DNA of 64,000 nucleotides from Mycobacterium colombiense (GCF_001665835.1 NZ_LZSX01000065.1:1-64000); one strand, 5' to 3'; counted from the stretch's first letter, positions 54,191-62,714 are shown. Notes: a model not told the origin generated them from the letters alone. Numbers and translations: made by a program.

Positions 54191-54790
54191 ATGACCTCCC
54201 CGGGCAACCGTCATGAACAACGACGACGATCGACGCATGAGGCACTTCGCCGAGCGGCGTTGAAGAGCTTCGCCCACAAGGGGTTTGCGAACGTCACCGT
54301 TACCGAGCTGGCCCGCGAGGCCGGTGTCACCGAACGCACCTTCTTCCGGCACTTCCCGACCAAGGAGGCCGTGCTCTTCCAGGACTACGAGACCCAGTTG
54401 GAGTGGCTGTCCGAAGCGCTTGCCCAGCGCCCGGCCTCGGAATCACTGTTCGACGCGGTGCTCGCCAGCGTCGCCGCCTTCCCGCACGACCTCGAAGTGG
54501 TGCGCCAGGCCGCGACCGCCCGTGCCGAGCTGATCAGCGCGGAGCGGATCGCCGGTCACCTGCGGGTCGTGCAGTCCTCGTTTGCACACGTGCTCACCGA
54601 CTTCGTCAGAGAGCGGAATCCGGATCTGGCGAACATCGACCTGGCTGCCGAGGTAGCGGGCTCCGCGATTGCAGCGGCTCTCGTTGCGGCAGTGGAGAAT
54701 TGGGGCCGCAGAGGTTGCTCCGGCGACCTCGGCGCGGACGTGACTGCGAGCCTGGACCTGGTGCGCTCCGGTTTGGCACCGCTCGCCTAA
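54191..54790 (+). CDS. TetR-family regulator of the divergent FAD oxidoreductase
   Basis: A 199-residue repressor with helix-turn-helix AALKSFAHKGFANVTVTELA and GVTERTFFRHFPTKEAVLFQ (about 21-60). The ATG at 54191 is preferred because the likely -10 is at 54134; a TTG at 54140 would extend the protein by 17 residues. Its palindromic operator lies upstream, shared with the FAD oxidoreductase gene. It overlaps the next, converging TetR gene by four bases at the stop codons. Confidence 0.9.
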   Translation: MTSPGNRHEQRRRSTHEALRRAALKSFAHKGFANVTVTELAREAGVTERTFFRHFPTKEAVLFQDYETQLEWLSEALAQRPASESLFDAVLASVAAFPHDLEVVRQAATARAELISAERIAGHLRVVQSSFAHVLTDFVRERNPDLANIDLAAEVAGSAIAAALVAAVENWGRRGCSGDLGADVTASLDLVRSGLAPLA

Positions 54791-55335
54791 CCGGTAGGGG
54801 TTCGGGTGGCCAGTCGAAGCAGCGCCCGGCGTAATTGCCGGTCGCGTTTACCGGCGGCCAGCTCGACCAGCGCGATCTCGGCGACCGCGGCGACCAGCAG
54901 CGCCGCGATCGGTTCCGGTGGCACCCATCCGAGTGCCGCGAGGTCTGGCATGATCAACGCGGCGGCGCTGTCATTGCGTGCCGCAACCAGATCGCTCAGC
55001 CTGGCCTCGGTGCGCGATTGAACCAGCAGCGCTTTGGTTGCCGGTTCGGCCAGGCACCCGTCCAGATAGGTGTTCACTCCGGCTCGCAGCCGATCGAGCC
55101 CGGGCGGCAAATCAGCCATCGCGGCGGTGATCGTTTCTTCCAGCTGGTCGTGGAACCGGGCATGCAGGGCGCGTACATATTCGCTGCGGCTGGGCCAGTG
55201 CTGGTAGAAGCTGCCTTTCGCCATGCCGGCCTCGGCGACGATCGCGTTGACCGAGATCCTGGCCAGGTCGGCGGTCGACAGCAGGCGCTGTCCCGCGTCC
55301 AGCAGCGCGGTGCGGCCGGGTTCGGGTGGCCTCAT
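54787..55335 (-). CDS. TetR-family regulator of the hydrolase operon
   Basis: A 182-residue repressor: LLDAGQRLLSTADLARISVN and EAGMAKGSFYQHWPSRSEYV form the helix-turn-helix (about 10-52). Its ATG overlaps the stop of the small frameshifted gene by four bases (ATGA). Both face away from the alpha/beta-hydrolase operon, with the TTGACCGAC dyad in the gap, so it likely represses that operon and itself. Confidence 0.9.
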   Translation of the reverse strand: MRPPEPGRTALLDAGQRLLSTADLARISVNAIVAEAGMAKGSFYQHWPSRSEYVRALHARFHDQLEETITAAMADLPPGLDRLRAGVNTYLDGCLAEPATKALLVQSRTEARLSDLVAARNDSAAALIMPDLAALGWVPPEPIAALLVAAVAEIALVELAAGKRDRQLRRALLRLATRTPTG

Positions 55336-55492
55336 CGCAGCCCGGCCTTGCGCTGGCTGCGGCGCGCCAGCGTCTCCCCGTACTGTTCGCAGACGTCGAT
55401 CATGCCGATGAGCTGGTAGGTGATCCAGCGCTTGTGGTCGACGGAAGGTTCTTCTCCGTTAACGGCGCCTCGAGAGGCGGAGCCTGTGCCAT
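55332..55492 (-). pseudogene. Small frameshifted gene upstream of TetR
   Basis: AGGAGG lies six bases before an ATG at 55492 that opens MAQAPPLEAPLTEKNLPS, which soon hits a stop. Another frame, with no start codon of its own, encodes VDHKRWITYQLIGMIDVCEQ and ends KAGLR with a stop overlapping the TetR ATG. The two halves look like one protein of about 52 residues interrupted by a one-base frameshift near 55440. This is either a mutation, a sequencing error or programmed. Function unknown. Confidence 0.6.
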
Positions 55493-55538
55493 CACTTTCC
55501 TCCTTGTCATGACTGTCCGCTTGGTTGTAGCGTAATTC

Positions 55539-55558
55539 TTGACCGACCAGTCGGTCAA
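55539..55558. promoter_or_regulatory. TetR operator dyad upstream of the hydrolase operon
   Basis: TTGACCGAC (55539-55547) and GTCGGTCAA (55550-55558) are perfect 9-bp arms with a two-base spacer. GACCGACC-N-GTCGGTC is the commonest TetR operator pattern in actinobacteria. It lies 17 bp before the alpha/beta hydrolase start and upstream of the small gene/TetR pair, so it can control both directions. Confidence 0.85.
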
Positions 55559-55575
55559 CCAGGAAGGGAGCTCTC

Positions 55576-56397
55576 ATGTCGACCATTCAGACCAGGGCCG
55601 GGCGAGTCGCCTACAGCGAAGTCGGCAGTGGCCCAACGGTTTTACTGCTCCACGCGATCCTGCACGACCGGCACGACTTCGACCCGATCGTCGACGCGCT
55701 GGCCCGGCACTACCGCACCATCGCGGTGGATTGGCCGGGGCACGGGCATTCGGATCCGGTTGACGCCACCGTCAAGCCCGGTGCCCCACTCTTCGCTGAC
55801 GTGCTCGAAGACGTCGTCGACGGGCTGGGCATAACGCGGGCGGTCCTGATCGGAAACTCGGTCGGCGGATTCGCTGCCGCGCGGCTGGCGGTCAACCGTC
55901 CCGAATCCGTCGCCGGCCTGGTGCTGGTCAACAGCGGTGGGTTTGTGCGGTTGAACCCGCTGACCCGCATGTTCTGCCGGGCGCTGGGCACTCCGGCGGT
56001 ACACCGCCGGGTCGCGGCACCGTTCATCCGCGGCTACATGAAGGCCAAGACGGACAACGATCGAGCGATCGTCCAGCGTGCGATCGCGGCGGCGAGGACG
56101 GACCAGGGTATCCGCGTCGTCACCGGCCTCTGGAGAAGCTTCGCCGCACCCGGCCACGATCTGCGCGACCGCGTCGATCTGCGCGACCGCGTCGACGAGC
56201 TGTCGGCCCCCACCCTGATCGTGTGGGGCAAGAAGGACATCGCGATACCGCTGCGGGCCGGACGCGCCACCCATGAAGCGATCCGTGGCTCCCGCTTCGA
56301 GGTCCTCGATACCGGGCATGTGGTCTTCTCGTCGGACCCCGCCGGCTTTCTGGCCGTGGCGGAGCCGTTCCTGGAATCGGTGGTGCGTCGGGTGTGA
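55576..56397 (+). CDS. Alpha/beta-fold hydrolase, first gene of a redox/degradation operon
   Basis: A 273-residue alpha/beta hydrolase. Nucleophile Ser is in LIGNSVGGFAAARL (about 93-106); Asp is in LIVWGKKDIAIPLR and His in EVLDTGHVVFSSD. The oxyanion HxG-like region is LLLHAILHDRHDF. AGGAAGGGAG precedes the ATG. A duplicated 18-bp unit inserts DLRDRV twice (about residue 195-206). It ends with a GTGTGA overlap into the tautomerase remnant. It probably cleaves an ester or C-C bond. Confidence 0.9.
   Translation: MSTIQTRAGRVAYSEVGSGPTVLLLHAILHDRHDFDPIVDALARHYRTIAVDWPGHGHSDPVDATVKPGAPLFADVLEDVVDGLGITRAVLIGNSVGGFAAARLAVNRPESVAGLVLVNSGGFVRLNPLTRMFCRALGTPAVHRRVAAPFIRGYMKAKTDNDRAIVQRAIAAARTDQGIRVVTGLWRSFAAPGHDLRDRVDLRDRVDELSAPTLIVWGKKDIAIPLRAGRATHEAIRGSRFEVLDTGHVVFSSDPAGFLAVAEPFLESVVRRV
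56158..56193 (+). repeat. In-frame 18-bp tandem duplication
   Basis: GATCTGCGCGACCGCGTC occurs twice back to back (56158-56175, 56176-56193) inside the hydrolase gene, encoding DLRDRV twice. It looks like a recent slippage duplication and lies between the cap and the catalytic Asp region. Confidence 0.9.
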
Positions 56398-56723
56398 GCT
56401 CTCAGGTCTCTTGCGCGCTTGCCGCGGCCCCATCAACGAAGCGCCGCAGTACGGCATTTCGAGCGCCGCTGTTGTATATCGACCTCATCGAGGGCCGTAC
56501 GCCCGTCGACGATCGTTCGTCTCGCCAGGTGGTCCTGCACGTGGTGAGCCGGCGACGTCCGCGCGAGCTCAAGCAGAAGTTCTATGCGCTGCTGGCATCC
56601 CGACTCGCCGATCGATGCGGGCTCGACCGCGCCGACCCGACTGTCTCGGTCACCGAAAACGGCGACGAGGATTGGTCTTTCGGCCACGGTAGGGCGCAGT
56701 TCCTCACCGGTGAGCTCAAGTGA
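56394..56723 (+). pseudogene. Eroded tautomerase-family gene
   Basis: The 109-codon frame starts at GTG 56394, overlapping the hydrolase stop. It carries APLLYIDLIEGRTP and then VVSRRRPRELKQKFYALL and ENGDEDWSFGHGRAQFLTGE, clearly tautomerase-like. The catalytic Pro that should be residue 1 is at about 25, after unrelated codons. Only 85 residues remain from that Pro to the end, and the middle of the domain seems lost. It overlaps the next gene by four bases, so it may still be translated for coupling. Probably inactive. Confidence 0.65.
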
Positions 56724-57703
56724 GCATCGCCATGGGTTTGACCACACGCCTCACCGAGTCGTTCGGAATCGAGCAGCCGATCGTGCTCGCGCCGATGGCG
56801 CTGGTCTCCGGGGGCCGGCTTGCGGCGGCGGTGACGCGGGCGGGCGGCCTGGGCCTCATCGGTGGGGGCTATCCCGACGCCGAATGGCTGCAGGCCCAGA
56901 TCGACCGGGCCGAGGGTGCCCGGGTCGGATACGGCTTCATCACCTGGAGCCTGGCCCGAAACCCGGGGGTGCTCGACATAGCGATGGAGCAGCGGCCGGC
57001 CGCAGTGATGCTGTCGTTCGGCGAGCTGCAGCCTTTCGCCGACCGCATTCACGCTGCGGGCGTTCCCCTGCTCGCGCAGGTGCAGAACCTCGATCAGGCA
57101 GGCCAGGCCTTGGACGCCGGGGCGGAAGTCATCGTGGCTCAGGGCAGTGAGGCCGGCGGCCATGGCATGAGCGTGCGGTCGACATTCACCCTGGTGCCCG
57201 AGGTCGTCGATTTCGTGGCGGATCGCTCGCCCGACACCTTGGTGGTGGCCGCGGGCGGCGTGGGCGATGGTCGCGGGTTGGCGGCGGCGCTGGCGCTGGG
57301 CGCCGATGGCGCGGTCGTGGGAAGCCGGTTCTGGGCGACGCCGGAGGCGCTGGTCTCACCACGGGCCCAGCAGCGCGCCGTGGCGGCGGGCGGCGACGAC
57401 ACCATGCGCAGCCGCGTCTATGACGTTGTGCGCCGCCTCGATTGGCCCACCGGATACGATGCGCGGGCGCTGCGCAACGCCTTCCTGGACACCTGGCACG
57501 GCAACGAGGCGGAGCTGTCGGCGCAACTGCCCGGAGTGATCGTCGCCTACCAAAAAGCCGTCGCCGCAGAGGATTTCGACGCCGCCGCCATACTCATCGG
57601 CGAGGGGGTGGGACGCATCCGCGAGGTCCGTCCCGCCGCCGAGATCGTCGTCGACATGGTCGGTGAAGCCAAGCGCATCCTCAACCGGGACGGCGCGCCC
57701 TAG
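56720..57703 (+). CDS. Nitronate monooxygenase-family flavoprotein
   Basis: A 327-residue TIM-barrel FMN enzyme. Motifs are IEQPIVLAPMALVSGGRLAA, GGLGLIGGGYPD, VIVAQGSEAGGHGM (the class signature) and VVAAGGVGDGRGLAAALALG. It oxidises propionate-3-nitronate or related nitronates with oxygen. The GTG at 56720 overlaps the previous stop by four bases. Its place beside a nitroreductase fits handling of nitro compounds, though the substrate is not proven. Confidence 0.9.
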   Translation: MSIAMGLTTRLTESFGIEQPIVLAPMALVSGGRLAAAVTRAGGLGLIGGGYPDAEWLQAQIDRAEGARVGYGFITWSLARNPGVLDIAMEQRPAAVMLSFGELQPFADRIHAAGVPLLAQVQNLDQAGQALDAGAEVIVAQGSEAGGHGMSVRSTFTLVPEVVDFVADRSPDTLVVAAGGVGDGRGLAAALALGADGAVVGSRFWATPEALVSPRAQQRAVAAGGDDTMRSRVYDVVRRLDWPTGYDARALRNAFLDTWHGNEAELSAQLPGVIVAYQKAVAAEDFDAAAILIGEGVGRIREVRPAAEIVVDMVGEAKRILNRDGAP

Positions 57704-57768
57704 ACAGCCGCGCGACGAGTCTGGTTTGCTCAGCTCGGTAGTTAATTTTCGCGGGCAGGAGTTCGCTG

Positions 57769-58251
57769 ATGGCCCGTCTCAACGTGCCGGATGGCCCCGG
57801 GGGCGAAGCCGCCATGATCTGGACGCTACGGCCGGAACTCGGCGGCATGGTCGAACACATGATCCGCGGCGCCTATCAGCAGAGCATCCTTCCCGCCGAC
57901 GAGCGGGAGCTCGCCCGGATGCGCATCGCGCAGCTCAACGACTGCGTGGCCTGCTCGGATTTTCGGGCCCAGTCGGTGTTGGATGCCGGTGTGGCGCCCG
58001 AGCTGTACGACAATGTCGCCGCGTACGCCGGCTACCCGGGATACACGCCGCGCCAACGCCTTTGCATCGAGTACGCCGAGCGCTTCGCCACCGACCACGC
58101 CTCTTTGGATGACGCCTTCTTTCAACGACTTCGGGAGTCGTTCTCTGACGAGGAGATCCTGGATCTCACGCTGTGCGTTGCGGTATTCCTCGGCCTGGGG
58201 CGCTCACTGAGCGTGCTGGGCGTCGACCAGTCCTGCGCCATCGACCTCTGA
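57769..58251 (+). CDS. Carboxymuconolactone decarboxylase-family protein
   Basis: A 160-residue AhpD-fold protein. The active-site CxxC is in NDCVACSDFRAQSVLDAG (about 57-74), with acidic ELARMRIAQL before it. The CxxC and proton-relay Glu pattern suggest a disulfide reductase. It follows the nitronate monooxygenase by 65 bp and precedes the nitroreductase by 17 bp. It may keep operon flavoproteins reduced or protect against peroxide made by the monooxygenase. Confidence 0.85.
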   Translation: MARLNVPDGPGGEAAMIWTLRPELGGMVEHMIRGAYQQSILPADERELARMRIAQLNDCVACSDFRAQSVLDAGVAPELYDNVAAYAGYPGYTPRQRLCIEYAERFATDHASLDDAFFQRLRESFSDEEILDLTLCVAVFLGLGRSLSVLGVDQSCAIDL

Positions 58252-58268
58252 CGACTCGGAAGGAACCA

Positions 58269-58898
58269 ATGGACATCGCCACCGTCGACGAACTGCTGAG
58301 CACCACGCGGTCGGTTCGCAAACGCCTCGACCTGACCCGCCCGGTAAGTCGCGAGGTGATCCTGGAGTGCATCCAGCTGGCGATGCAGGCGCCCACCGCA
58401 AGTAACACGCAGGACTGGCGCTGGCTGGTGATCACCGATGCGGACAAGCGAGCCGCGATCGCCGAGATATACCGCAGCATTGGCGCGCAATACCTGGCGT
58501 ACGCGGCCGACAACGCGACGGACCCTCAGACCCAGCGGGTGTACCAGAGCGCGATGAGCCTGACCGAGACGCTGGCCGAGGTGCCGGTGCACGTCATTCC
58601 GTGTATCGAACAGCGCATCGACGGCGCAGAATTGGGCATCGCGGCGGCGGCCTGGGCATCGATCATCCCGGCCGGCTGGAGCTTTCTGCTGGCGCTGCGC
58701 TCGCGGGGGCTGGGATCGGTGTGGACGACGATGCATCTATTCAAGGAGCAGGAGGTCGCCGAGCTGCTCGGCATTCCGCCCACCGTCACGCAGGCCGCGC
58801 TGTTCCCCGTCGCCTACACGATCGGCACCGACTTCCGGCCGGCCAAGCGGCCCCCCGCGAAGACCATCACGTTCTGGGACGGTTGGGGAGAGAGCTGA
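58269..58898 (+). CDS. Nitroreductase-family protein
   Basis: A 209-residue FMN-dependent nitroreductase-like enzyme: STTRSVRKRLDLTRPVSREV, MQAPTASNTQDWRWLVITD and RGLGSVWTTMHLFKEQEVAEL. The Arg-Ser-x-Arg FMN loop and C-terminal strand are present. It reduces nitroaromatics, quinones or flavins with NAD(P)H. GGAAGGAA precedes the ATG at 58269. It overlaps the next gene by one base (TGATG). Confidence 0.9.
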   Translation: MDIATVDELLSTTRSVRKRLDLTRPVSREVILECIQLAMQAPTASNTQDWRWLVITDADKRAAIAEIYRSIGAQYLAYAADNATDPQTQRVYQSAMSLTETLAEVPVHVIPCIEQRIDGAELGIAAAAWASIIPAGWSFLLALRSRGLGSVWTTMHLFKEQEVAELLGIPPTVTQAALFPVAYTIGTDFRPAKRPPAKTITFWDGWGES

Positions 58899-59392
58899 TG
58901 CAGTCCTACACCGTGCGATTCCACATCGATGCTCCGCCCCGGAAAGTCTGGCGGGTGCTGCATCCGCCGGCGCCACCGAACGCCCCCCGCCCGCGGGTGC
59001 TCACCTGGCCCACCGGCAGCATGGAAATCCTCAACGAGGGCAACGAAGCCGGTGAGGGCCTGGTCCGTACCTGCATCTTCGAAGTGCCCAAATACCTGCT
59101 GACCGGCGGCAGGGCGCGATCGTGGGAAACGGTGACCGAGGCAGAACTCAACAAGCTGTCGCGCTACGTGGCCGTCGGTGCCCCGCTGTGGTCACGCGCC
59201 GAGGGATATCACCGGCTCGAAGAGCAGCCTGACGGCACCACCGTGCTGACGTTCCACGAGACCTATCACGCCTACAACCCGGTGCTGCGTTTCTTCCTCG
59301 AACGCCCGGTGCACGCGAAGATTTCCCGCGACAACCTCGAGACCTACGAGCACGCGCTGGGTTACGCGGGCCGAGTGCGGCGACTCGCCTAG
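58898..59392 (+). CDS. SRPBCC-family protein closing the operon
   Basis: A 164-residue SRPBCC protein: YTVRFHIDAPPRKVWRVLHP, GEGLVRTCIFEVPKYLL and TVLTFHETYHAYNPVLRFFL. Its ATG overlaps the nitroreductase stop by one base, so it is in the same unit. It may bind the operon's hydrophobic substrate or intermediate. The operon ends here, 65 bp before the Rv1906c-like gene. Confidence 0.82.
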   Translation: MQSYTVRFHIDAPPRKVWRVLHPPAPPNAPRPRVLTWPTGSMEILNEGNEAGEGLVRTCIFEVPKYLLTGGRARSWETVTEAELNKLSRYVAVGAPLWSRAEGYHRLEEQPDGTTVLTFHETYHAYNPVLRFFLERPVHAKISRDNLETYEHALGYAGRVRRLA

Positions 59393-59457
59393 GCGGTATT
59401 TGCCGCAGGGCCGATTTCACAACGATATGAATTAGCTTGTTGGCCCCGGTACCCTCG

Positions 59458-60093
59458 ATGTCTATGGGTGGAGTACCTACTGCGGCAAGGCTGGTTGCTG
59501 CGAGCCTGATGGTCGCGGGCTGGGCCGCGTCCACCGTGGTCGCCAGCGCCGATCCGGACGAGACACCTGGACCGGCGCCCGGGCCGGCACCGGCCGCGTC
59601 AGCGGCGCCATCGCCGGGTCCCCCGCCGGAACCAGCCGGGCCGAAAACGTCCATCGACAAGGACGGCATCTACGCGGTGGGAACTGACATTGCGCCGGGC
59701 ATCTACAGCTCCGGGGGTCCCGTCGACAACGGCACCTGCTATTGGAAGCGGACCGGCAACCCGGACGGCGCCCTGATCGACAACGCCATGTCGAAGAAGC
59801 CGCAGGTAGTGCAGATCGATCCGGGCGACAAGGCGTTCAAGACTTCGGGCTGCCAGCCCTGGCAGCTGACGCCGGACGCCGTTCCGCCCTCCACCGCGCC
59901 GCCCGCGGGTGTGCAGGGCACCCTCGGCATCCTCAACAGCCTGCTGGGCGGTCAACAGCAGGCGCGGCCGGCCTCGCCGGCTCCGCAAGCGCCGGCCGCT
60001 TCACCGGCTCCGCAAGCTCCGGCCGCCGCACCGGCTCCGCAGGCGCCGGCGGCTTCACCGGCCGCGCCGGCGCCGCAGACCGCGCACTCCTGA
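59458..60093 (+). CDS. Exported protein (Rv1906c-like) with Ala/Pro repeats
   Basis: A 211-residue exported protein. The signal peptide (about 1-32) ends near VVASADP. A Pro/Ala linker leads into a conserved domain, DGIYAVGTDIAPGIYSSGG, then CYWKRTGNPDG and FKTSGCQPWQL, whose two cysteines can pair. The C-terminus has 27-bp tandem repeats coding (A/S)PAPQAPAA. Start ATG 59458 or 59464. Position before aao matches Rv1906c. Confidence 0.85.
   Translation: MSMGGVPTAARLVAASLMVAGWAASTVVASADPDETPGPAPGPAPAASAAPSPGPPPEPAGPKTSIDKDGIYAVGTDIAPGIYSSGGPVDNGTCYWKRTGNPDGALIDNAMSKKPQVVQIDPGDKAFKTSGCQPWQLTPDAVPPSTAPPAGVQGTLGILNSLLGGQQQARPASPAPQAPAASPAPQAPAAAPAPQAPAASPAAPAPQTAHS
59971..60078 (+). repeat. 27-bp coding tandem repeat, about four units
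   Basis: Units start at 59971, 59998, 60025 and 60052; the first three are close copies of the same Ala/Ser-Pro-Ala-Pro-Gln-Ala-Pro-Ala codons, the fourth is degenerate. They sit at the 3' end of the Rv1906c-like gene. Such repeats vary by slippage and could differ between strains. Confidence 0.85.
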
Positions 60094-60165
60094 CCCGCCT
60101 CGAGAGCACTCGACGCTGACCCCGGCGCAACCCGCGACGGGCCTCTTTTCCGCTACCGTGGCGCC

Positions 60166-61131
60166 GTGGCACATTCGCAGCAGATTGTCGTCGTCGGTGC
60201 CGGCGTCAGCGGATTGACGTCGGCCATCTGTCTGGCCGAGGCCGGCTGGCCGGTCCGGGTATGGGCGGCCGCGACGCTGAAGCACACGACGTCGGCGGTG
60301 GCCGGCGCGATCTGGCTTCCCCCACGGCCCGCCGAGCGTGCGGCCGAGACGCTGGGCTGGGTCGAGCACTCGCTGCGGGTTTTCACCGATCTTGCCCAGG
60401 ATTGCGACTCCGGGGTGCAACTGGCGCCGGTGCTGGCCGTCGGTGAGCTGAGCGCGAGCCAGGCGATGTCGTCGTCGGCGGCGGCGCTGATCCCCGACCT
60501 GCGCCCGGCCGACCCGGCCGATGTCCCCGAGGGCTTCGGCGCCGGATTTCGCGCGACCGTGCCGATGATCGACATGCCGCACTATCTCGACTACCTGACT
60601 CGGCGGCTGGCGTCGGCCGGCTGCGAAATCGAGGAGCGTCCCGTGCAATCTCTCGACGAGGCCGCTGATGCCGCCGGGATCGTCGTCAACTGCGCCGGGC
60701 TCGCTGCGGGCGCGCTGACCGGTGACAACACTGTGCGGCCGCTATTCGGCCAGCACGTGGTGCTCACCAATCCCGGTCTGCGGCAACCGTTTGTGCAAAT
60801 CAACGACGGTCCGGAATGGACCTGCTACTTCCCGCACCCGCGGCGGGTGGTCTGCGGCGGGATCAGCATCGCCGGCCGCTGGGACACCTCGGCCGACCCC
60901 GACTTGACCGAACGCATCCTGCAGCGCTGTCGGGGCGTCGAGCCGCGACTCAACGACGCCGAGGTGATCGAGGTGATCACCGGGTTGCGTCCGGACCGTC
61001 CGTCGGTGCGGGTGGAGGCCGAGCCGCTGGGGCGGGTGCGCTGCATTCACAATTACGGGCATGGCGGCAACGGCGTTACCCTGTCCTGGGGCTGCGCGCG
61101 CGACGTCGTGAACCTGGCAAACGATGGCTAG
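60166..61131 (+). CDS. aao: D-amino acid oxidase (Rv1905c orthologue)
   Basis: A 321-residue FAD enzyme that oxidises D-amino acids to keto acids, ammonia and peroxide. The FAD motif is QQIVVVGAGVSGLTSAICLA (about 5-24). Active-site features are AGAIWLPPRP and the C-terminal HNYGHGGNGVTLSWGCA. The GTG at 60166 gives AHSQQIVVVG. It converges on the holin-like gene with a four-base overlap. Length equals that of M. tuberculosis Aao. Confidence 0.93.
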   Translation: MAHSQQIVVVGAGVSGLTSAICLAEAGWPVRVWAAATLKHTTSAVAGAIWLPPRPAERAAETLGWVEHSLRVFTDLAQDCDSGVQLAPVLAVGELSASQAMSSSAAALIPDLRPADPADVPEGFGAGFRATVPMIDMPHYLDYLTRRLASAGCEIEERPVQSLDEAADAAGIVVNCAGLAAGALTGDNTVRPLFGQHVVLTNPGLRQPFVQINDGPEWTCYFPHPRRVVCGGISIAGRWDTSADPDLTERILQRCRGVEPRLNDAEVIEVITGLRPDRPSVRVEAEPLGRVRCIHNYGHGGNGVTLSWGCARDVVNLANDG

Positions 61132-61541
61132 CGTCCGGCGCCGGTGCGCCGAATCACCAAGGACAGCAACCAACTAACGATCGACAGCACGATCGCCGCC
61201 CAGATCGCGGTCCACCAAAAGTGATCGATCTGCAGGCCCCAGTGCGTGGTGTGCTCGGTGATCCACGCGGTGATCCAGAGCATCAGCGCATTGACGACGA
61301 CATGGAACAGGCCGAGCGTCAGGATGTACAGCGGGATCGACAAGATCTGGACGATCGGCTTGATGAAGGCATTGACCAGACCGAAGATCACGGCGACGAC
61401 GAAGATGATGCCGACCCGTTCCAGCCTCGTGTCACCACCCACGAAGCTCAGGCCGTGCACGAAGAGGGTGACGATCCACAACGCCAATCCGGTCAATGCG
61501 GCGCGCAACAGAAAAGGGCCCATGCCCCGGAATCCTGCCAT
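61128..61541 (-). CDS. Four-helix membrane protein of the phage-holin-4/DUF360 type (Rv1903-like)
   Basis: A 137-residue integral membrane protein with four hydrophobic helices (LLRAALTGLALWIVTLFVHG, IIFVVAVIFGLVNAFIKPIV, LYILTLGLFHVVVNALMLWI, AIWAAIVLSIVSWLLSLVI). NAFIKPIVQILSIPLYI is the family core. It is widespread in bacteria and not necessarily phage-derived. Start ATG 61541 or 61523. Position beside aao matches Rv1903. Function unknown. Confidence 0.88.
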   Translation of the reverse strand: MAGFRGMGPFLLRAALTGLALWIVTLFVHGLSFVGGDTRLERVGIIFVVAVIFGLVNAFIKPIVQILSIPLYILTLGLFHVVVNALMLWITAWITEHTTHWGLQIDHFWWTAIWAAIVLSIVSWLLSLVIRRTGAGR

Positions 61542-61570
61542 CCGCCCGGCCAGGAAGTAAGCCGGAAAGC

Positions 61571-62638
61571 TCAGTTCAGGTTGTAGAAGCGCTGCGCGTT
61601 CAAGCTACCGATCTTTTCCCGGGAGGCCTCGCTGATGTCGCCTCGCGTGCGCAGGTGCTTGGTGCTCTCCGGCCACTCACCGTCCCAGTGCGGGTAATCG
61701 CTGGCGAACATGATGAAATCGTCGCCCAGCACGTCGATCACGCCGGGCAGGATCGGTTCCTCGGGCTCGCACGTCACCCAGATGTTGCCCGCGGCCAGAT
61801 AGTCGTGCGGGTCGCGACGCCAGCCGCGCTCCACCCAGTCGCCGCGCTTCTCGTAGTGCTCGTGCAGCCGATCCATGAAGAACGGCACCCAGCCGGCGCC
61901 AGCCTCCAGGAAGGCGACCCGCAACTCCGGGTGGCGCTCGAAGACGCCGCCGGAGACCATCGCGGTCATCGCCGTCATCTGGTCGAACGGAAAACTGATG
62001 CAGTGCACCTGGATGTAATTGGTGAAGCGGTCGACCCCGATCTTGGGCAGATGGATGCCGGGGGCGCCGTGCACGCCCAGCGGCATGCCGAGTTCGACGG
62101 CGGCGGCATAGAAGGGGTCCAGGTCGGGATGGTCGAGGTTGCGGCTCTTGAGCGCCGGCGGCACCAAAGTCGCAATCAGCCCAAGCTCTTTCGCCTCCGT
62201 CATGATGTCGACGGCCACCCGGCCGTGCTCGATCGGTGTCACGGCGACCCCGCGCAACCGGCCGCCCGACGAGGCGCAGTAGTCCGCGATCCACTGGTTG
62301 TACAGGCGGGAGAATCCGGCGGCGAATTCCGGATCCTCGAGACTGGGCGCGCACAGCCCCATGCTCGGATACAGCACCATCGTGTCGATGTGATCGAGGT
62401 CCGCGTCGCCCAGCACGCCCTCGGGCGAGCGGCAATTGATGTCGGGTGCCTTGCTGATCCCATGCTCGGGTGGGCAACCCGCGCCCGGGCCCGAGTCCTC
62501 CGGGTAATTGCGGCCTTCGAGCGTCAGCCCCGGCCGCCCATCCGTGCTGAGCTTGACGTGCTGGGGCCAGCGTTTGATCGCTTCGATTGCCAGCGAAGAA
62601 TTCTCGGCCACATGCCCGTCCGCGTCGATGATCCGCAT
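61571..62638 (-). CDS. Amidohydrolase-family (ACMSD-like) metalloenzyme
   Basis: A 355-residue TIM-barrel amidohydrolase. The metal-site start is [10 protein letters not shown] (about 3-12; HxH is replaced by DGH). Further ligands are in [27 protein letters not shown] and [12 protein letters not shown]. Relatives decarboxylate or hydrolyse aromatic acids. The ATG at 62638 is chosen because it directly opens the family motif. It is divergent from the transporter and may be co-regulated. Confidence 0.87.
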   Translation of the reverse strand: MRIIDADGHVAENSSLAIEAIKRWPQHVKLSTDGRPGLTLEGRNYPEDSGPGAGCPPEHGISKAPDINCRSPEGVLGDADLDHIDTMVLYPSMGLCAPSLEDPEFAAGFSRLYNQWIADYCASSGGRLRGVAVTPIEHGRVAVDIMTEAKELGLIATLVPPALKSRNLDHPDLDPFYAAAVELGMPLGVHGAPGIHLPKIGVDRFTNYIQVHCISFPFDQMTAMTAMVSGGVFERHPELRVAFLEAGAGWVPFFMDRLHEHYEKRGDWVERGWRRDPHDYLAAGNIWVTCEPEEPILPGVIDVLGDDFIMFASDYPHWDGEWPESTKHLRTRGDISEASREKIGSLNAQRFYNLN

Positions 62639-62714
62639 GTATCCGGAACTTACTCCCGGAGTCCGCATGGTGGAACAGGTCGCGGTATCGCGCCGCGTAC
62701 TGCACGATGCTGAC

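Noticed and set aside
59971..60078. Regular short repeats considered as a CRISPR-like array
   Set aside because: The 27-bp units are head-to-tail without spacers and encode Ala/Pro repeats in frame.
61128..61541. Holin-like protein as evidence of a prophage
   Set aside because: This DUF360-type family is chromosomal in many bacteria, the gene is in its syntenic place and no other phage gene is present.
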